Positions 36,145-45,963 of a stretch of 64,000 bases of DNA are shown here, piece after piece. Made by a program: the position numbers and the translations under genes. The stretch lies in contig NZ_AUJK01000003.1 in assembly GCF_000424185.1 (NCBI RefSeq), forward strand, positions 177,705-241,704. Reading direction: 5' to 3'. Each line of letters begins with the position of its first letter. Position 1 is the first letter of the stretch. The notes under the pieces are model-generated. The model did no database searches. It saw only the letters and a program-made list of their open reading frames with translations, and was not told the DNA's origin. The DNA is from Prevotella sp. AGR2160 (lineage in GTDB: Bacteria > Bacteroidota > Bacteroidia > Bacteroidales > Bacteroidaceae).

Positions 36145-38037
36145 TTACTCCAGATACGTATATCCGTACAGCCCCGAACGATAGGTACTGAGGAATTCCT
36201 TGCCTTCATCGAGCGACAGCTTACCTTCCTTGACACTCTTCGTCACCCACTGTTCGAGACGTCGTACGAGTTTCTTCGGGTTGTACTGCACATACTCCAA
36301 GACTTCCTCCACCGTCTCACCATCGATGATCTGATCAATATGATAATTACCGTCCTTCACACTGATATGAGCGGCATTCGTGTCACCGAAGAGGTTATGC
36401 ATGTCACCGAGAATCTCCTGATAGGCACCGACGAGGAACACGCCGATATAATACGGTTCACCGGGGCGGACAGTATGAACGGGCAGCACATTCGACTGCG
36501 TGCCGTTGACGGCGAAGTTGGCCACCTTGCCGTCACTGTCGCAGGTAATATCCTGCAGCGTACAGTTGCGCGTCGGCCGTTCGTTGAGTCGCTCGATAGG
36601 CATGATCGGAAAGAGCTGATCGATGCCCCAGCAATCGGGGAGACTCTGGAAGAGGGAGAAGTTGCAGAAATACTTGTCCGCCAACAGTTTGTCAAGGCCC
36701 TTCAACTCGTCGGGGACATGCTTGAGGGTCTTGCAAATGGCGTTGATCTCATGGCATACGCTCCAATACATCGCCTCCACCTCAGCACGCGTCTTCAGAT
36801 CAACCATGCCATGGGCGAAGAGGTCGAGACAGTCCTCACGAATCTGATCAGCATCATGCCAGTCCTCCAACATCGACTTCGGACTGAGGTGGTCCCAGAT
36901 CTCATAGAGGTCCTTCACAAGTTGATGGTCACTCTCCTTGGCCTCAAACTCCTCTGGCATCTCGGGCAATGAGGCGACACCGAGGACATCGAGGACGAGG
37001 ACGGAGTGATGGGCGGCAAGGGAGCGGCCGCTCTCCGTGATGATATTCGGATGGGGGATATTGTTCTTATTGGCTATATCTACGAAAGCATAGACACAGT
37101 CGTTGATATACTCCTGGATGGAATAATTCACGGAACTCTCACTGTTGCTCGAGCGCGTACCATCATAGTCGACACCGAGACCACCGCCACAGTCGACATA
37201 CTCGATGTTGTAGCCCATCTTCCGGAGATTGACATAATATTGTCCGGCCTCCGTGAGGGCGTTCTGGATGCGGCGGATCTTCGTGATCTGTGAACCGATA
37301 TGGAAATGGATAAGTTTCACACAGTCGTGGAGACCGACACTGTCAAGTTTCTCCAAAGCCTGCAGGAGTTCCGACGGCGTGAGACCAAATTTCGAGGCGT
37401 CTCCACCACTTTCGGCCCATTTGCCGGAGCCGGAACTGGCGAGTTTGATGCGGATGCCGAGATTTGGCTTCACATGGAGACGCTCAGCGGTACGGGCAAT
37501 GACATCAATCTCATTGAGTTTCTCAACGACGATGAAGATACGCTTACCGAGCTTCTGGGCCAGCATGGCGAGTTCGATATAGCTCTCATCCTTATATCCA
37601 TTGCAGATGATCAGCGAGTTACTCTTGCACTGTACGGCAATAACGGCATGAAGCTCAGGCTTTGAGCCAGCCTCCAGACCGAGGTTGAACTTCGCGCCAT
37701 GGGAGATGATCTCGTCGACAACAGGCTGCATCTGGTTGACCTTGATGGGATAGATGATATAGCTCTCACCCTTAAAATCATACTCCTTACGCGCCTTGTC
37801 GTAGCACGATGCCATCTTCTCAATACGGTTGTCGAGGATATCCGGGAAACGAAGGAGCACCGGCGGCTGCACATCACGCAGGGCGAGCTCATCCATCACG
37901 TCACGCAGATCGATCTGTGTATTATCCTTACAAGGGGTGACATAAACGTCTCCTTTCTCGTTGATACCGAAATAGGAAGTTCCCCATCCATTGATATTAT
38001 AGAGTTCTTTAGAGTCCTCTATCGTCCACTTTTCCAA
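36145..38037 (-). CDS. speA: biosynthetic arginine decarboxylase
   Basis: This PLP enzyme converts arginine to agmatine, the first step of polyamine synthesis by the agmatine route. It has 630 residues, the usual length of the large SpeA type. The PLP lysine is in YPIKVNQMQPVV, and the second domain carries IDCGGGLGVDYDG-like residues (YVDCGGGLGVDYDGTRSS). It ends GLYGYTYLE. It lies between argB and aroK on the minus strand. Agmatine-utilising genes are not in the window. Confidence 0.96.
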   Translation of the reverse strand: MEKWTIEDSKELYNINGWGTSYFGINEKGDVYVTPCKDNTQIDLRDVMDELALRDVQPPVLLRFPDILDNRIEKMASCYDKARKEYDFKGESYIIYPIKVNQMQPVVDEIISHGAKFNLGLEAGSKPELHAVIAVQCKSNSLIICNGYKDESYIELAMLAQKLGKRIFIVVEKLNEIDVIARTAERLHVKPNLGIRIKLASSGSGKWAESGGDASKFGLTPSELLQALEKLDSVGLHDCVKLIHFHIGSQITKIRRIQNALTEAGQYYVNLRKMGYNIEYVDCGGGLGVDYDGTRSSNSESSVNYSIQEYINDCVYAFVDIANKNNIPHPNIITESGRSLAAHHSVLVLDVLGVASLPEMPEEFEAKESDHQLVKDLYEIWDHLSPKSMLEDWHDADQIREDCLDLFAHGMVDLKTRAEVEAMYWSVCHEINAICKTLKHVPDELKGLDKLLADKYFCNFSLFQSLPDCWGIDQLFPIMPIERLNERPTRNCTLQDITCDSDGKVANFAVNGTQSNVLPVHTVRPGEPYYIGVFLVGAYQEILGDMHNLFGDTNAAHISVKDGNYHIDQIIDGETVEEVLEYVQYNPKKLVRRLEQWVTKSVKEGKLSLDEGKEFLSTYRSGLYGYTYLE

Positions 38038-38055
38038 CTGTAATATGATTTTAAG

Positions 38056-38592
38056 TTATTTCTTTTCCAACTGAAGCAGCTCTTCGAGTTTCTCCACGGA
38101 AATCTTGATCTTGTCATAATTGTCCATCAGACAGACATCGAGGGTATACTTTGCCTTCGAATAATAAGGCTCACGCTGTCGCAACTGCTCGCGGACGAAT
38201 GTCTGTACCTCTTCCGACGTCTTGTTGAGCAACAACGGACGGACCGTCTTGCCCATCTTCAGATGGCCGTACAGCACCTCGGGGGTCGCCTTCAGATAAA
38301 CGGTATCGCCCTGTTGGTTCATATAGTCCATATTATCGAAGAAACACGGTGTGCCTCCTCCACAGGAAAGGACGACATTCTCAAACTCCGCCACTTCATG
38401 GAGGAGGTTATGCTCGATCTTGCGGAAACCTTCCTCGCCTCGCTCGTCGAAGAGCTCCTTCACGGTCTTGCGCATACGGTTCTCGATATACCAGTCGAGG
38501 TCATAGAACTCCAGACCGAGGTCCTTCGCCAGGGCGCGGCCGACGGTCGTCTTGCCGGCACCCATATAACCGATGATGATGATCCGTTTCAT
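38056..38592 (-). CDS. aroK: shikimate kinase
   Basis: This enzyme phosphorylates shikimate in aromatic amino-acid synthesis. It has 178 residues. Walker A is GYMGAGKTTVGRAL near residue 10, and the shikimate-binding parts include DWYIENRM and CGGGTPCF. Its start overlaps the topA stop by four bases (ATGA-type overlap), so translation is probably coupled to topA. It is followed by speA after 18 bases. Length and motifs are standard. Confidence 0.95.
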   Translation of the reverse strand: MKRIIIIGYMGAGKTTVGRALAKDLGLEFYDLDWYIENRMRKTVKELFDERGEEGFRKIEHNLLHEVAEFENVVLSCGGGTPCFFDNMDYMNQQGDTVYLKATPEVLYGHLKMGKTVRPLLLNKTSEEVQTFVREQLRQREPYYSKAKYTLDVCLMDNYDKIKISVEKLEELLQLEKK

Positions 38593-40931
38593 TTCTTTGC
38601 CGTTCTGGTTCTTCTCATTCTTGTCTTCGGTTCCGGAGCTTTGGCAATAATATCCTTACACTGCTCATAGGTCAGCGCCTCCGGCTTCTCGGCGAGGCTC
38701 TTCGGCATGATCTTATAGTTGCGGCCGTCATAGGCAATATACGGACCAAAACGACCATTAAGAATCTCCATCTTGTCGTCCTCGGGGAATGTCTTGATAT
38801 GGCGTTTCTTCTCCGCCTCCCGCTTCTTGATGACAAGGGTGATCGCCTCCTCCAGACTCATCTTCATCGGGTCGAGGGTCTTCGGGACAGAAACATATTT
38901 CTTGTTATGGAGGACATAAGGGCCAAAACGTCCGGCACCAATCGTTACCGGCGTACCCTCGAAATTACCGACGGTACGAGGAAGTTTGAAGAGTTCGAGA
39001 GCCTCACTGAGCGTGATGCGCTCCATGCTCTTATCCTTCGGGATCTGCGCAAACTTTGGCTTCTCCTCATCCTCAGCGGTACCGATCTGTACCACAGGAC
39101 CATAACGGCCAATTTTCACAAAGACGGGACGGCCACTCTGTGGATCCTTGCCGAGCTCACGCTCACCGGCCTTGTGCTCGCTGCGGGCATTCAGCACCTT
39201 CTCCACCGTCGGCTCAAAATGCTTGTCGAAATCCTTCAGCATCTGGTGCCACTCTTCCTTGCCTTCAGCAATCTGGTCGAACTGTTGTTCCACCTTCGCG
39301 GTAAAGTTATAATCCATGATTTCCGGGAAGTTCTTCATCAGGAAGTCATTGACGACGATTCCGATGTCCGTCGGCAACAACTTTCCCTTATCGGACCCGG
39401 CCATCTCATGTTTCTCCGTATGACTGACCGCATCGTCCTTGAGCGTATCGATGGTATAGACACGATCCTCTCCGGGACGATCACCCTTTATGACATATTC
39501 GCGCTGCTGAATCGTGGAGATCGTCGGCGCATAGGTAGATGGACGACCGATGCCCAGTTCCTCGAGTTTATGAACGAGACTGGCCTCAGTAAAGCGTACG
39601 GGTCCCTGGGAGAAACGCTCCGTGGCCGTTACCTCTTGACGCGTCAGCACATCACCACGCTTCATGGCGGGGAGCATGCGGAGATTGTCATCCTGCGAAA
39701 CCTCATCATCGGTGGATTCACGGTAAACTTTCAGGAAACCGTCAAAAGCGACGACTTCACCAGTAGCCACGAAATGCTCGTCAGCACCGCTGATATTGAT
39801 AAGAGCCGTTGTCTTCTCCAACTGTGCATCAGCCATCTGGCAGGCAGCGGTACGCTTCCAAATCAGGTTGTAGAGACGTTTCTCCTGGTTTGTACCGTCA
39901 ATTTCCTGATCCGACATAAATGTAGGGCGGATGGCCTCATGAGCTTCCTGAGCGCCCTTGGAATGCGTATGATAGGTACGGGGCTGACTGTACTCCTTAC
40001 CCCAGAGCTTGATAATCTCATCTTTACTCGTATTAATAGCCAATGACGAGAGATTCACAGAGTCGGTTCGCATATACGTGATCTTTCCCGCTTCATAGAG
40101 ACGCTGGGCGACCATCATCGTCTGCGACACGGTGAAACCGAGCTTTCGCGCTGCTTCCTGCTGCAGCGTAGAAGTGGTAAAGGGAGGTGCCGGAGAACGA
40201 TGTAACGGCTTCTTCGTCACACTGTCAACGGTGAATGTGGCATTCGTGAGTTTATCGAGGAAAGTGACAACCTCGGCATGGGTCTTAAAACGGCGGTCCA
40301 GCTCTGCCTTTACCTCACTCGTCTTACCGTCGGAGGAGAGGACAAAAATGGCAGTAACGCGATAGTAAGGTTCACTTTTAAAAGCTTGAATCTCCCGTTC
40401 ACGCTCTACAATAAGACGGACGGCAACACTCTGCACACGACCGGCACTCAGCGCCGGCTTCACCTTACGCCATAACACCGGGGAGAGTTCAAAACCAACT
40501 AAACGGTCAAGGACACGACGGGCCTGCTGGGCATTGACAAGATTCATATCCAGATGACGAGGATGCTGGATAGCATCGAGAATGGCTGGTTTAGTGATCT
40601 CATGGAAGACAATACGACTCGTATGGGTCTCATCAAAACCGAGGACCTCACAGAGATGCCACGAGATGGCCTCTCCCTCACGATCCTCATCGGAAGCCAG
40701 CCATACCTTCCGTGCTTTCTTGGCATTTTCACGAAGTTCAGCAACGACATTCCGCTTGTCTTCCGGAATCTCATAATGCGGTTCCATCGTCGCCTTGTCT
40801 ATACTGAGTTCCTTACGCTTCAGGTCGCGGATATGTCCGTAAGAGGACATCACCTTGTAATCCTTGCCCAAGAACTTCTCTATGGTCTTGGCCTTCGCCG
40901 GGCTCTCTACAATAACCAGATTTTCTTGCAT
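38589..40931 (-). CDS. topA: DNA topoisomerase I
   Basis: This type IA topoisomerase relaxes negative supercoils. It has 780 residues. The N-terminal Toprim domain starts LVIVESPAKAKTIEKFLG, with WLASDEDREGEAISWHL. The catalytic tyrosine is in GKITYMRTDSVNLS. The C-terminal region has repeated GRFGPY-type topoisomerase repeats (FVKIGRYGPVV, IGAGRFGPYV, NGRFGPYIAY) in place of zinc fingers, as in Bacteroidetes. The gene is upstream of aroK in the same transcript. The TACTTTTG at 40961-40968 may be its -7 box. Confidence 0.97.
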   Translation of the reverse strand: MQENLVIVESPAKAKTIEKFLGKDYKVMSSYGHIRDLKRKELSIDKATMEPHYEIPEDKRNVVAELRENAKKARKVWLASDEDREGEAISWHLCEVLGFDETHTSRIVFHEITKPAILDAIQHPRHLDMNLVNAQQARRVLDRLVGFELSPVLWRKVKPALSAGRVQSVAVRLIVEREREIQAFKSEPYYRVTAIFVLSSDGKTSEVKAELDRRFKTHAEVVTFLDKLTNATFTVDSVTKKPLHRSPAPPFTTSTLQQEAARKLGFTVSQTMMVAQRLYEAGKITYMRTDSVNLSSLAINTSKDEIIKLWGKEYSQPRTYHTHSKGAQEAHEAIRPTFMSDQEIDGTNQEKRLYNLIWKRTAACQMADAQLEKTTALINISGADEHFVATGEVVAFDGFLKVYRESTDDEVSQDDNLRMLPAMKRGDVLTRQEVTATERFSQGPVRFTEASLVHKLEELGIGRPSTYAPTISTIQQREYVIKGDRPGEDRVYTIDTLKDDAVSHTEKHEMAGSDKGKLLPTDIGIVVNDFLMKNFPEIMDYNFTAKVEQQFDQIAEGKEEWHQMLKDFDKHFEPTVEKVLNARSEHKAGERELGKDPQSGRPVFVKIGRYGPVVQIGTAEDEEKPKFAQIPKDKSMERITLSEALELFKLPRTVGNFEGTPVTIGAGRFGPYVLHNKKYVSVPKTLDPMKMSLEEAITLVIKKREAEKKRHIKTFPEDDKMEILNGRFGPYIAYDGRNYKIMPKSLAEKPEALTYEQCKDIIAKAPEPKTRMRRTRTAKK

Positions 40932-41045
40932 ATTTCGCTTACCTTATATTTTTCTCGGCACAAAAGTAAGCAAAACTTTTCCTTATACCTTATTATATAG
41001 AAGAAAATTTTGGTTTTTTAATATTTTTAACGGCTCGTCTTCACC

Positions 41046-41073
41046 GTAGGGACATGATTGATCATGTTCCGTC
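41046..41073. repeat. palindromic repeat family A, copy 5
   Basis: It reads gtagggacatgattgatcat and then gttccgtc, and abuts the Nudix gene's stop codon. Confidence 0.85.
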
Positions 41074-41589
41074 CTATCGCCCTAAATATTGATGCAACCC
41101 CTGACGGACGGAACGGAGGCCAAACTGTTCCGTCTTGATCTCAGCTTTGGGAATCCAAAGATATCCCGCGGCATCATCGGCAGCATGGACGACAGAAAGA
41201 TCGCGGACCTGACAACGATAGAACATATCCAGCGTGTGAATATCCATGCCACTGTAACGGTAAAGATTCGGGATACTGAAGAGATAGTCGACATGCGTCA
41301 CGTCAAGGCCCGTCTCCTCTTTCACCTCGCGGATCATTCCCGCCTCACCCGTCTCATCCATATCGACGAAGCCACCGGGGAGGTCGAGAGTCCCTTTGCC
41401 GGGATCATTCTTCCGGCGGACGACAAGGAGCTCTCCCTTCTCGTTCTCAATGAGGGCTACCGTGGCACTACTCGGATTAGCATAATAGATGAATCCGCAG
41501 TTCTCACAACGCTTGCTCTTCTCATTGTTCTCCACAAAATGGGACGAGCCGCAGACAGGACAAAATTTGAAATGATCTAATGGATGCAT
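41074..41589 (-). CDS. Nudix hydrolase with N-terminal zinc ribbon
   Basis: This 171-residue enzyme cleaves a nucleoside diphosphate-linked compound. A zinc ribbon is formed by C10, C13, C28 and C31 (CPVC, then CENC). The Nudix box is G73-x5-E79-x7-R87-E88-x2-E91-E92-x-G94, in GGFVDMDETGEAGMIREVKEE. The zinc-ribbon-plus-Nudix arrangement is that of NADH pyrophosphatase (NudC)-like enzymes, but the NudC array SQPWPFP is not seen here, so the substrate is left open. Its start is two bases from the next gene's stop, so the two genes are probably co-transcribed. Confidence 0.88.
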   Translation of the reverse strand: MHPLDHFKFCPVCGSSHFVENNEKSKRCENCGFIYYANPSSATVALIENEKGELLVVRRKNDPGKGTLDLPGGFVDMDETGEAGMIREVKEETGLDVTHVDYLFSIPNLYRYSGMDIHTLDMFYRCQVRDLSVVHAADDAAGYLWIPKAEIKTEQFGLRSVRQGLHQYLGR

Positions 41590-41591
41590 AA

Positions 41592-42770
41592 TTATAACAG
41601 ACTTTGTATATACGCGTCGAGATTATCGATCTGGACATCACGCTTCTGTAGGGTATTGTTCTTATCGATGATAAAGAATGTCGGGACATCCTGAACATTA
41701 TACGCCTGAACACTACGGCCCTGGATACCATCCTCGTCACGCACACAGATCCACGGCAGCGCTGCCGTCTGCGTCTTCCAGAAATGCTCATCGGGATCAA
41801 CGGACACCTGATAGATCTCAAAGCCTCGACTATGATACTTATTATAGAGGTCTCGCATCAACATAATCTGACGCATACTCTCCTTATTGGCAAAGAGATG
41901 GAACTCCAACATGACAACCTTCCCCTTGAGGTCGGTGAGATGGCGCAGGTCACCGTGGTTGTCGTAGAGTGGCAGATCGATACAACCAGCAACACTGGCC
42001 TTAGAGGCGTCGATCTGAGTCTCCTGCTGGTTCGCTTGCATGATACGCTGATCCTTCATACCCTCCAACGCGATATTGTGGAGATTCTGACCACGGGCTG
42101 CCCCTGGATAATAACTGTCCCAACTCGTGGCGACAGCAGCATAGACCTTCACGTCATCCTTCGACGCACGGGGGTTGAAGATGAGATTCACCATTCCGTT
42201 GAGGGTATAGGTCTGGAAGAGGGCGTAATAGGCATAGGCCTTCATCGGCTCCTTGAAAATATAGTTGCGCATGACCTTATCCTTATACTGCGCGAGAAGC
42301 TGGCCGATGGCCGCCTGCGTCTGGTCCATACTCAGATTCGGATTAGCCACGACGGCATTGATCTGACCCTGGAGGCGCATCTGCATATACGTCAGTTCTT
42401 GAATCTTCGTGCACTCGTCGGAACCGCTGACATCGTAGTTGGCAGCCATCGTAGGATAGGTGGCATTGACCGTCACCGTCTCCGTAGAATCGATAGCCAA
42501 GGAGATAAACTGCCCGGCAATACGCAGACGGTAAAAATCGGGCGTGATGGTGTCAAGGGCATTCTCATCAAACTGGAAACTGCCGTCATCGCCAAGCTTC
42601 ACGGAGTCGACCTTTACAGGACCATCGAGACCAATATTCTCAAGATAGAGCATGGAGTCCTTTGCATTCTTGATCGATCCATTGATATGGAACTTACGAT
42701 TATGACAAGAGGTCATCAGCAAGGCAGCAACACAGAGAACGACTGCCCACAGGTAGCGGTTTATCTTCAT
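41592..42770 (-). CDS. thioredoxin-fold lipoprotein lacking the CxxC site
   Basis: This 392-residue protein has a lipoprotein-like signal (LLMTSC, near residue 20) and a DUF4369-like N-terminal beta domain (FHINGSIKNAKDSMLYLENI). A helical middle follows, and then a C-terminal AhpC/TSA/TlpA thioredoxin fold. The thioredoxin part is recognised from GKVVMLEFHLFANKESMRQI, RGFEIYQVSVDPDEHFWKTQ and NVQDVPTFFIIDKN. In TlpA-like proteins the first of these segments carries WCxxC; here it is LFANKES, without cysteine. It is therefore probably not an active disulfide oxidoreductase. Its -7 box is TACTTTTG at 42799-42806. Confidence 0.8.
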   Translation of the reverse strand: MKINRYLWAVVLCVAALLMTSCHNRKFHINGSIKNAKDSMLYLENIGLDGPVKVDSVKLGDDGSFQFDENALDTITPDFYRLRIAGQFISLAIDSTETVTVNATYPTMAANYDVSGSDECTKIQELTYMQMRLQGQINAVVANPNLSMDQTQAAIGQLLAQYKDKVMRNYIFKEPMKAYAYYALFQTYTLNGMVNLIFNPRASKDDVKVYAAVATSWDSYYPGAARGQNLHNIALEGMKDQRIMQANQQETQIDASKASVAGCIDLPLYDNHGDLRHLTDLKGKVVMLEFHLFANKESMRQIMLMRDLYNKYHSRGFEIYQVSVDPDEHFWKTQTAALPWICVRDEDGIQGRSVQAYNVQDVPTFFIIDKNNTLQKRDVQIDNLDAYIQSLL

Positions 42771-42798
42771 ACGTACAAATATTTGCTTTTTAATATTG

Positions 42799-42806
42799 CA
42801 AAAGTA
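42799..42806 (-). promoter_or_regulatory. -7 box for the thioredoxin-fold lipoprotein gene
   Basis: TACTTTTG lies on the minus strand 29 bases before the start. A -33 box is not clear. Confidence 0.5.
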
Positions 42807-42878
42807 CTGCAAAAGAAAGAAAAAACCAAATTATTTCCTGATTTTTTCTCTCTTTACTTCTTTGCTTTTTTTACTTCA

Positions 42879-45761
42879 TTACTTTTTTACTTCTTTACTT
42901 TTACAATATTCCGACGGCGTCATACCGAAGGCCTTCTGGAAACAACGGGAGAAATAACCGCTGTTGGAGAACCCGACAAGATACATCGTCTCCGTGATTG
43001 TATATTTCCCTTGCCGCAAGAGCTCAGCAGCACGCTGCATGCGCATGTCACGGATATACTCCACGGGGGTCTTCCCCGTGAGCTGCTTCAACTTCCGGTA
43101 GAGTTGCTTACTGCCATAACCGATTTCCTCCGACAAACTGGTCACATTGAACTCGCTGTCCTCCATATGCGCCTGCACCGTCTTATGAACCTCCTCCAGC
43201 AGACGCTGCTCGAAAGGTGTCGGAGCAGGGACTCCTACAGAATTCTCCGAAACAGATTTCATCGGGATGACTGGCATGGTGCCTTCCCCCTCATCAAGCT
43301 TGTCATGGATAAGGGCGGCAAGAGCCGGGAGGTCATTGGCTTTTAAACGGTCCTTCATCTCTGCCGATACACGGGCATAATAACTTTTGCGCTGGTGAAT
43401 TTCATCAAGCGTCTTACGACGCTCCTCCTGTTCCTGACGAAGTCGACGGCGTGTCCGCATATAGACAAGGATACTTCCGACGAAACCAACAACGAAAAGG
43501 GTATAAAAGAGGTCAGCCCACCAAGACAGATACCATGGCGGAAGGATATGGACTTTTAACTGATAGACCACAGCACCACGGTTGCCCTGACCATCCACGG
43601 AACAGACCGTCAACGTGTAATGCCCCGGTGCCAGACCGGAATAGGACAGACGACCATCAAGGGGCATATTTTTCCAGTCCTTATCAAAGTTCGCGAGCTG
43701 ATAGATAAAAAGCGACGACGGACGGCCCTCATAAGGCAGATCGGAGAGTAGAAAGTCGAGGTCGTTCTCATCATAAGGCAGCGTCACTTCACGAAGATAG
43801 CGTACACTCGTCTTTCCGTCACCAGGCCACGAATGACCGTTGACGATGAGTCCGGAGAGAAGAAAAGGAGATGTCCAGCCGGGGGCCTCGATACGATGGG
43901 GATCGACGAGATAGAAACCATCATTACCAGCCAGACAAACACGATGCTGACGGGAATCAACATGGGCGGCAAGGATTTCAAAGTCAGGCAGCGCAAAGGT
44001 GCTGTTCCGGCCCTTACTGCCAAGGATACGGCCGATTCGTCCGGCGAAAGCCCAGATATGGCCATCGACTTCTACCATCGTGGAAACATGACCTGCTGTG
44101 GTCTTGTCATGGAAAGGATAGTCTTTGCCACTCTGATGGGGTCCGGGAAAACAAACGACGCCACCGGCATAACCAGCCCACAAGCGGTCCTTATGATCTA
44201 CGAGGATATAACTATAGGTCTGTTGAGTCCCGAGATGGCTCACGGCAAATGTACGACTATTGATACAGTCAATGCCATGATCGAAGAGGGAGGCATAGAC
44301 GTGTCCTCGTCGGTCCTGGGCGAGCTGACCGACATGAAGACCGGAAAGCCCTCGCGATGGTGTCATCCAGTAGTCGGCTGCTACAAAAATCTTCGATGAA
44401 TTCATCACTTTCTGTTTGTCGACGATGGCGATACCTCCAAGATATGAAGCCACCCACAGTCGATGCTGATGATCGAGAATAATATCATACGCCCATGTTG
44501 TCGATAGTGACGGCTGACGGGGATTGGTGAGAATAATATTCTTAAAAGTACGAGTCTGACGATTGTAGAGATCAATGCCATGATCGGTACAGACCCATAG
44601 GTCACCATCACGATCTTCATAGATCTTCCGTACGCGATTGTGGGAGAGATAACGAACAGGATCATTCTGACGATACCAAGTAACATCGATGAAATGGCCC
44701 TTTTCCGCATGATAACGGATCAATCCATCTGTTCCGCCGAGCCAAGAATCTCCATAACTGTCGACAAAGGTGTCGTGAATACAGTTGCCCTCACCATTTC
44801 CCGTAACGGCACTCAACGGTATCCATTTGTAAGTATTTTGCTGCGGTATCAGCGAGAGACCGCGATCGGTGCCTAGCCACACATTACCGTCACGGTCGGT
44901 AAAAGAAGCCCAGACGATATTATTCAACAATGAACTTGTCTGACGAGAATCATGACTGTAGCGTATCAGTGGACGCTCATGGGCTTGAACATAGAGACCA
45001 TTGTCCGTTCCGACGAAAAGGGTTCCACCATTCTCCGTCATCGTCTTGATAGAGTTACCCTCAAGACCCGGTAGCGTCTGCTGAACGCCACTGCCCTTAT
45101 AGAGAAGCATTCCCTCACAACCAAACCATACGCCCCGACGAAGGGGATCGATGAGTAGACTGTTCACCAGTCGGTTCCCGACGTCCATCGACAGGACACG
45201 ACCACTTTTACGCAAAAGGAAGGCTCCCTTTGTCGTTCCCACAAAAACGCCGTCCTTCGTCTGCGCAAGGGCATATACCGATCCTACATTACCCGCTACC
45301 ATCGTCAGCGAGGAAGAAGAAAGAGACAGCCGATATACACCATCCGTCGTACCAAGAAGCAACGACCGACCTTCCGGAAGAATAGCCCTCACGTCCGTCA
45401 ACGCCTTCGCCTCCAACGGTTCATAACAGGCTTTACGGATATTATAGAGAAGGATTCCACGGGCCGTTCCAACAAAGATGCTGTCACCTTGGACATACAG
45501 GCTATGTACCCAACTATTCTGATCCTTGTCACCAAGAGTATAGTGGCTGATCATGTGATAGCCGTCAAAGCTGAACAGGCCCTGATCGGTTCCTAGCCAC
45601 ATCATGCCATCATGATCCTGAGCGATGGCCTGAACGGAAGAGGCGCCTGGGATAGACATATTCGTGAAATGGAGTTCCTGACCACTTACCCATGTAGGCA
45701 GTAGGAACACGAAGACTATCGAGAGGAAAAAACTGATCCTGATCTTTTTCTTTTCTTTCAT
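42879..45761 (-). CDS. membrane-bound propeller regulator with AraC domain, no kinase
   Basis: This 960-residue regulator has a signal-anchor at its start. Periplasmic two-component-type propeller repeats follow (MMWLGTDQGLFSFDG, NVWLGTDRGLSLIP, DLWVCTDHGIDLYN), and then a Y_Y_Y-type domain (SYSGLAPGHYTLTV). A membrane span (LFYTLFVVGFVGSILVYMRT, about 750-770), a coiled coil and a C-terminal AraC helix-turn-helix (FNVTSLSEEIGYGSKQLYRK, then MYLVGFSNSGYFSRCFQKAF) complete it. Hybrid systems of this type usually have histidine-kinase and receiver domains between the span and the AraC part; only about 100 residues are present here, without H, N or G boxes. It therefore looks like a one-component sensor and would control the divergent galactanase and GH2 genes. 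The start at 45761 begins the signal segment. Confidence 0.88.
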   Translation of the reverse strand: MKEKKKIRISFFLSIVFVFLLPTWVSGQELHFTNMSIPGASSVQAIAQDHDGMMWLGTDQGLFSFDGYHMISHYTLGDKDQNSWVHSLYVQGDSIFVGTARGILLYNIRKACYEPLEAKALTDVRAILPEGRSLLLGTTDGVYRLSLSSSSLTMVAGNVGSVYALAQTKDGVFVGTTKGAFLLRKSGRVLSMDVGNRLVNSLLIDPLRRGVWFGCEGMLLYKGSGVQQTLPGLEGNSIKTMTENGGTLFVGTDNGLYVQAHERPLIRYSHDSRQTSSLLNNIVWASFTDRDGNVWLGTDRGLSLIPQQNTYKWIPLSAVTGNGEGNCIHDTFVDSYGDSWLGGTDGLIRYHAEKGHFIDVTWYRQNDPVRYLSHNRVRKIYEDRDGDLWVCTDHGIDLYNRQTRTFKNIILTNPRQPSLSTTWAYDIILDHQHRLWVASYLGGIAIVDKQKVMNSSKIFVAADYWMTPSRGLSGLHVGQLAQDRRGHVYASLFDHGIDCINSRTFAVSHLGTQQTYSYILVDHKDRLWAGYAGGVVCFPGPHQSGKDYPFHDKTTAGHVSTMVEVDGHIWAFAGRIGRILGSKGRNSTFALPDFEILAAHVDSRQHRVCLAGNDGFYLVDPHRIEAPGWTSPFLLSGLIVNGHSWPGDGKTSVRYLREVTLPYDENDLDFLLSDLPYEGRPSSLFIYQLANFDKDWKNMPLDGRLSYSGLAPGHYTLTVCSVDGQGNRGAVVYQLKVHILPPWYLSWWADLFYTLFVVGFVGSILVYMRTRRRLRQEQEERRKTLDEIHQRKSYYARVSAEMKDRLKANDLPALAALIHDKLDEGEGTMPVIPMKSVSENSVGVPAPTPFEQRLLEEVHKTVQAHMEDSEFNVTSLSEEIGYGSKQLYRKLKQLTGKTPVEYIRDMRMQRAAELLRQGKYTITETMYLVGFSNSGYFSRCFQKAFGMTPSEYCKSKEVKK

Positions 45762-45766
45762 CACTG

Positions 45767-45774
45767 CAAAGATA
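45767..45774 (-). promoter_or_regulatory. -7 box of the AraC-type regulator
   Basis: TATCTTTG on the minus strand lies six bases before the start codon, which would leave a nearly leaderless transcript. A clear -33 box is not seen. Confidence 0.4.
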
Positions 45775-45862
45775 CGTCTTTTTCTACAAAACAAGCCCCT
45801 ATTATGTCTATTTTTTAGCCTTCTTTGTCCGTTTTCTAACCTGAAGATTGAATTTATACCCG

Positions 45863-45870
45863 TATCTTTG
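45863..45870 (+). promoter_or_regulatory. -7 box of the galactanase gene
   Basis: TATCTTTG lies 173 bases before the GH53 start, giving a long leader with a hairpin. The -33 box is not exact. Confidence 0.6.
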
Positions 45871-45928
45871 CAACCACAAAACACAAACAGAGAAGTATTT
45901 ACTCTCATAGACGAAAATGGTTAACAGT

Positions 45929-45963
45929 GCCGGCGCGACAGAGCGCCGGCCTTTTCGCTCCTT
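45929..45963 (+). terminator. leader terminator or attenuator of the galactanase gene
   Basis: A perfect 8-base GC stem (gccggcgc with gcgccggc) has a six-base loop and is followed by cttttcgctcctttt. It lies 60-90 bases after the predicted transcript start and about 80 bases before the start codon. Confidence 0.65.
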
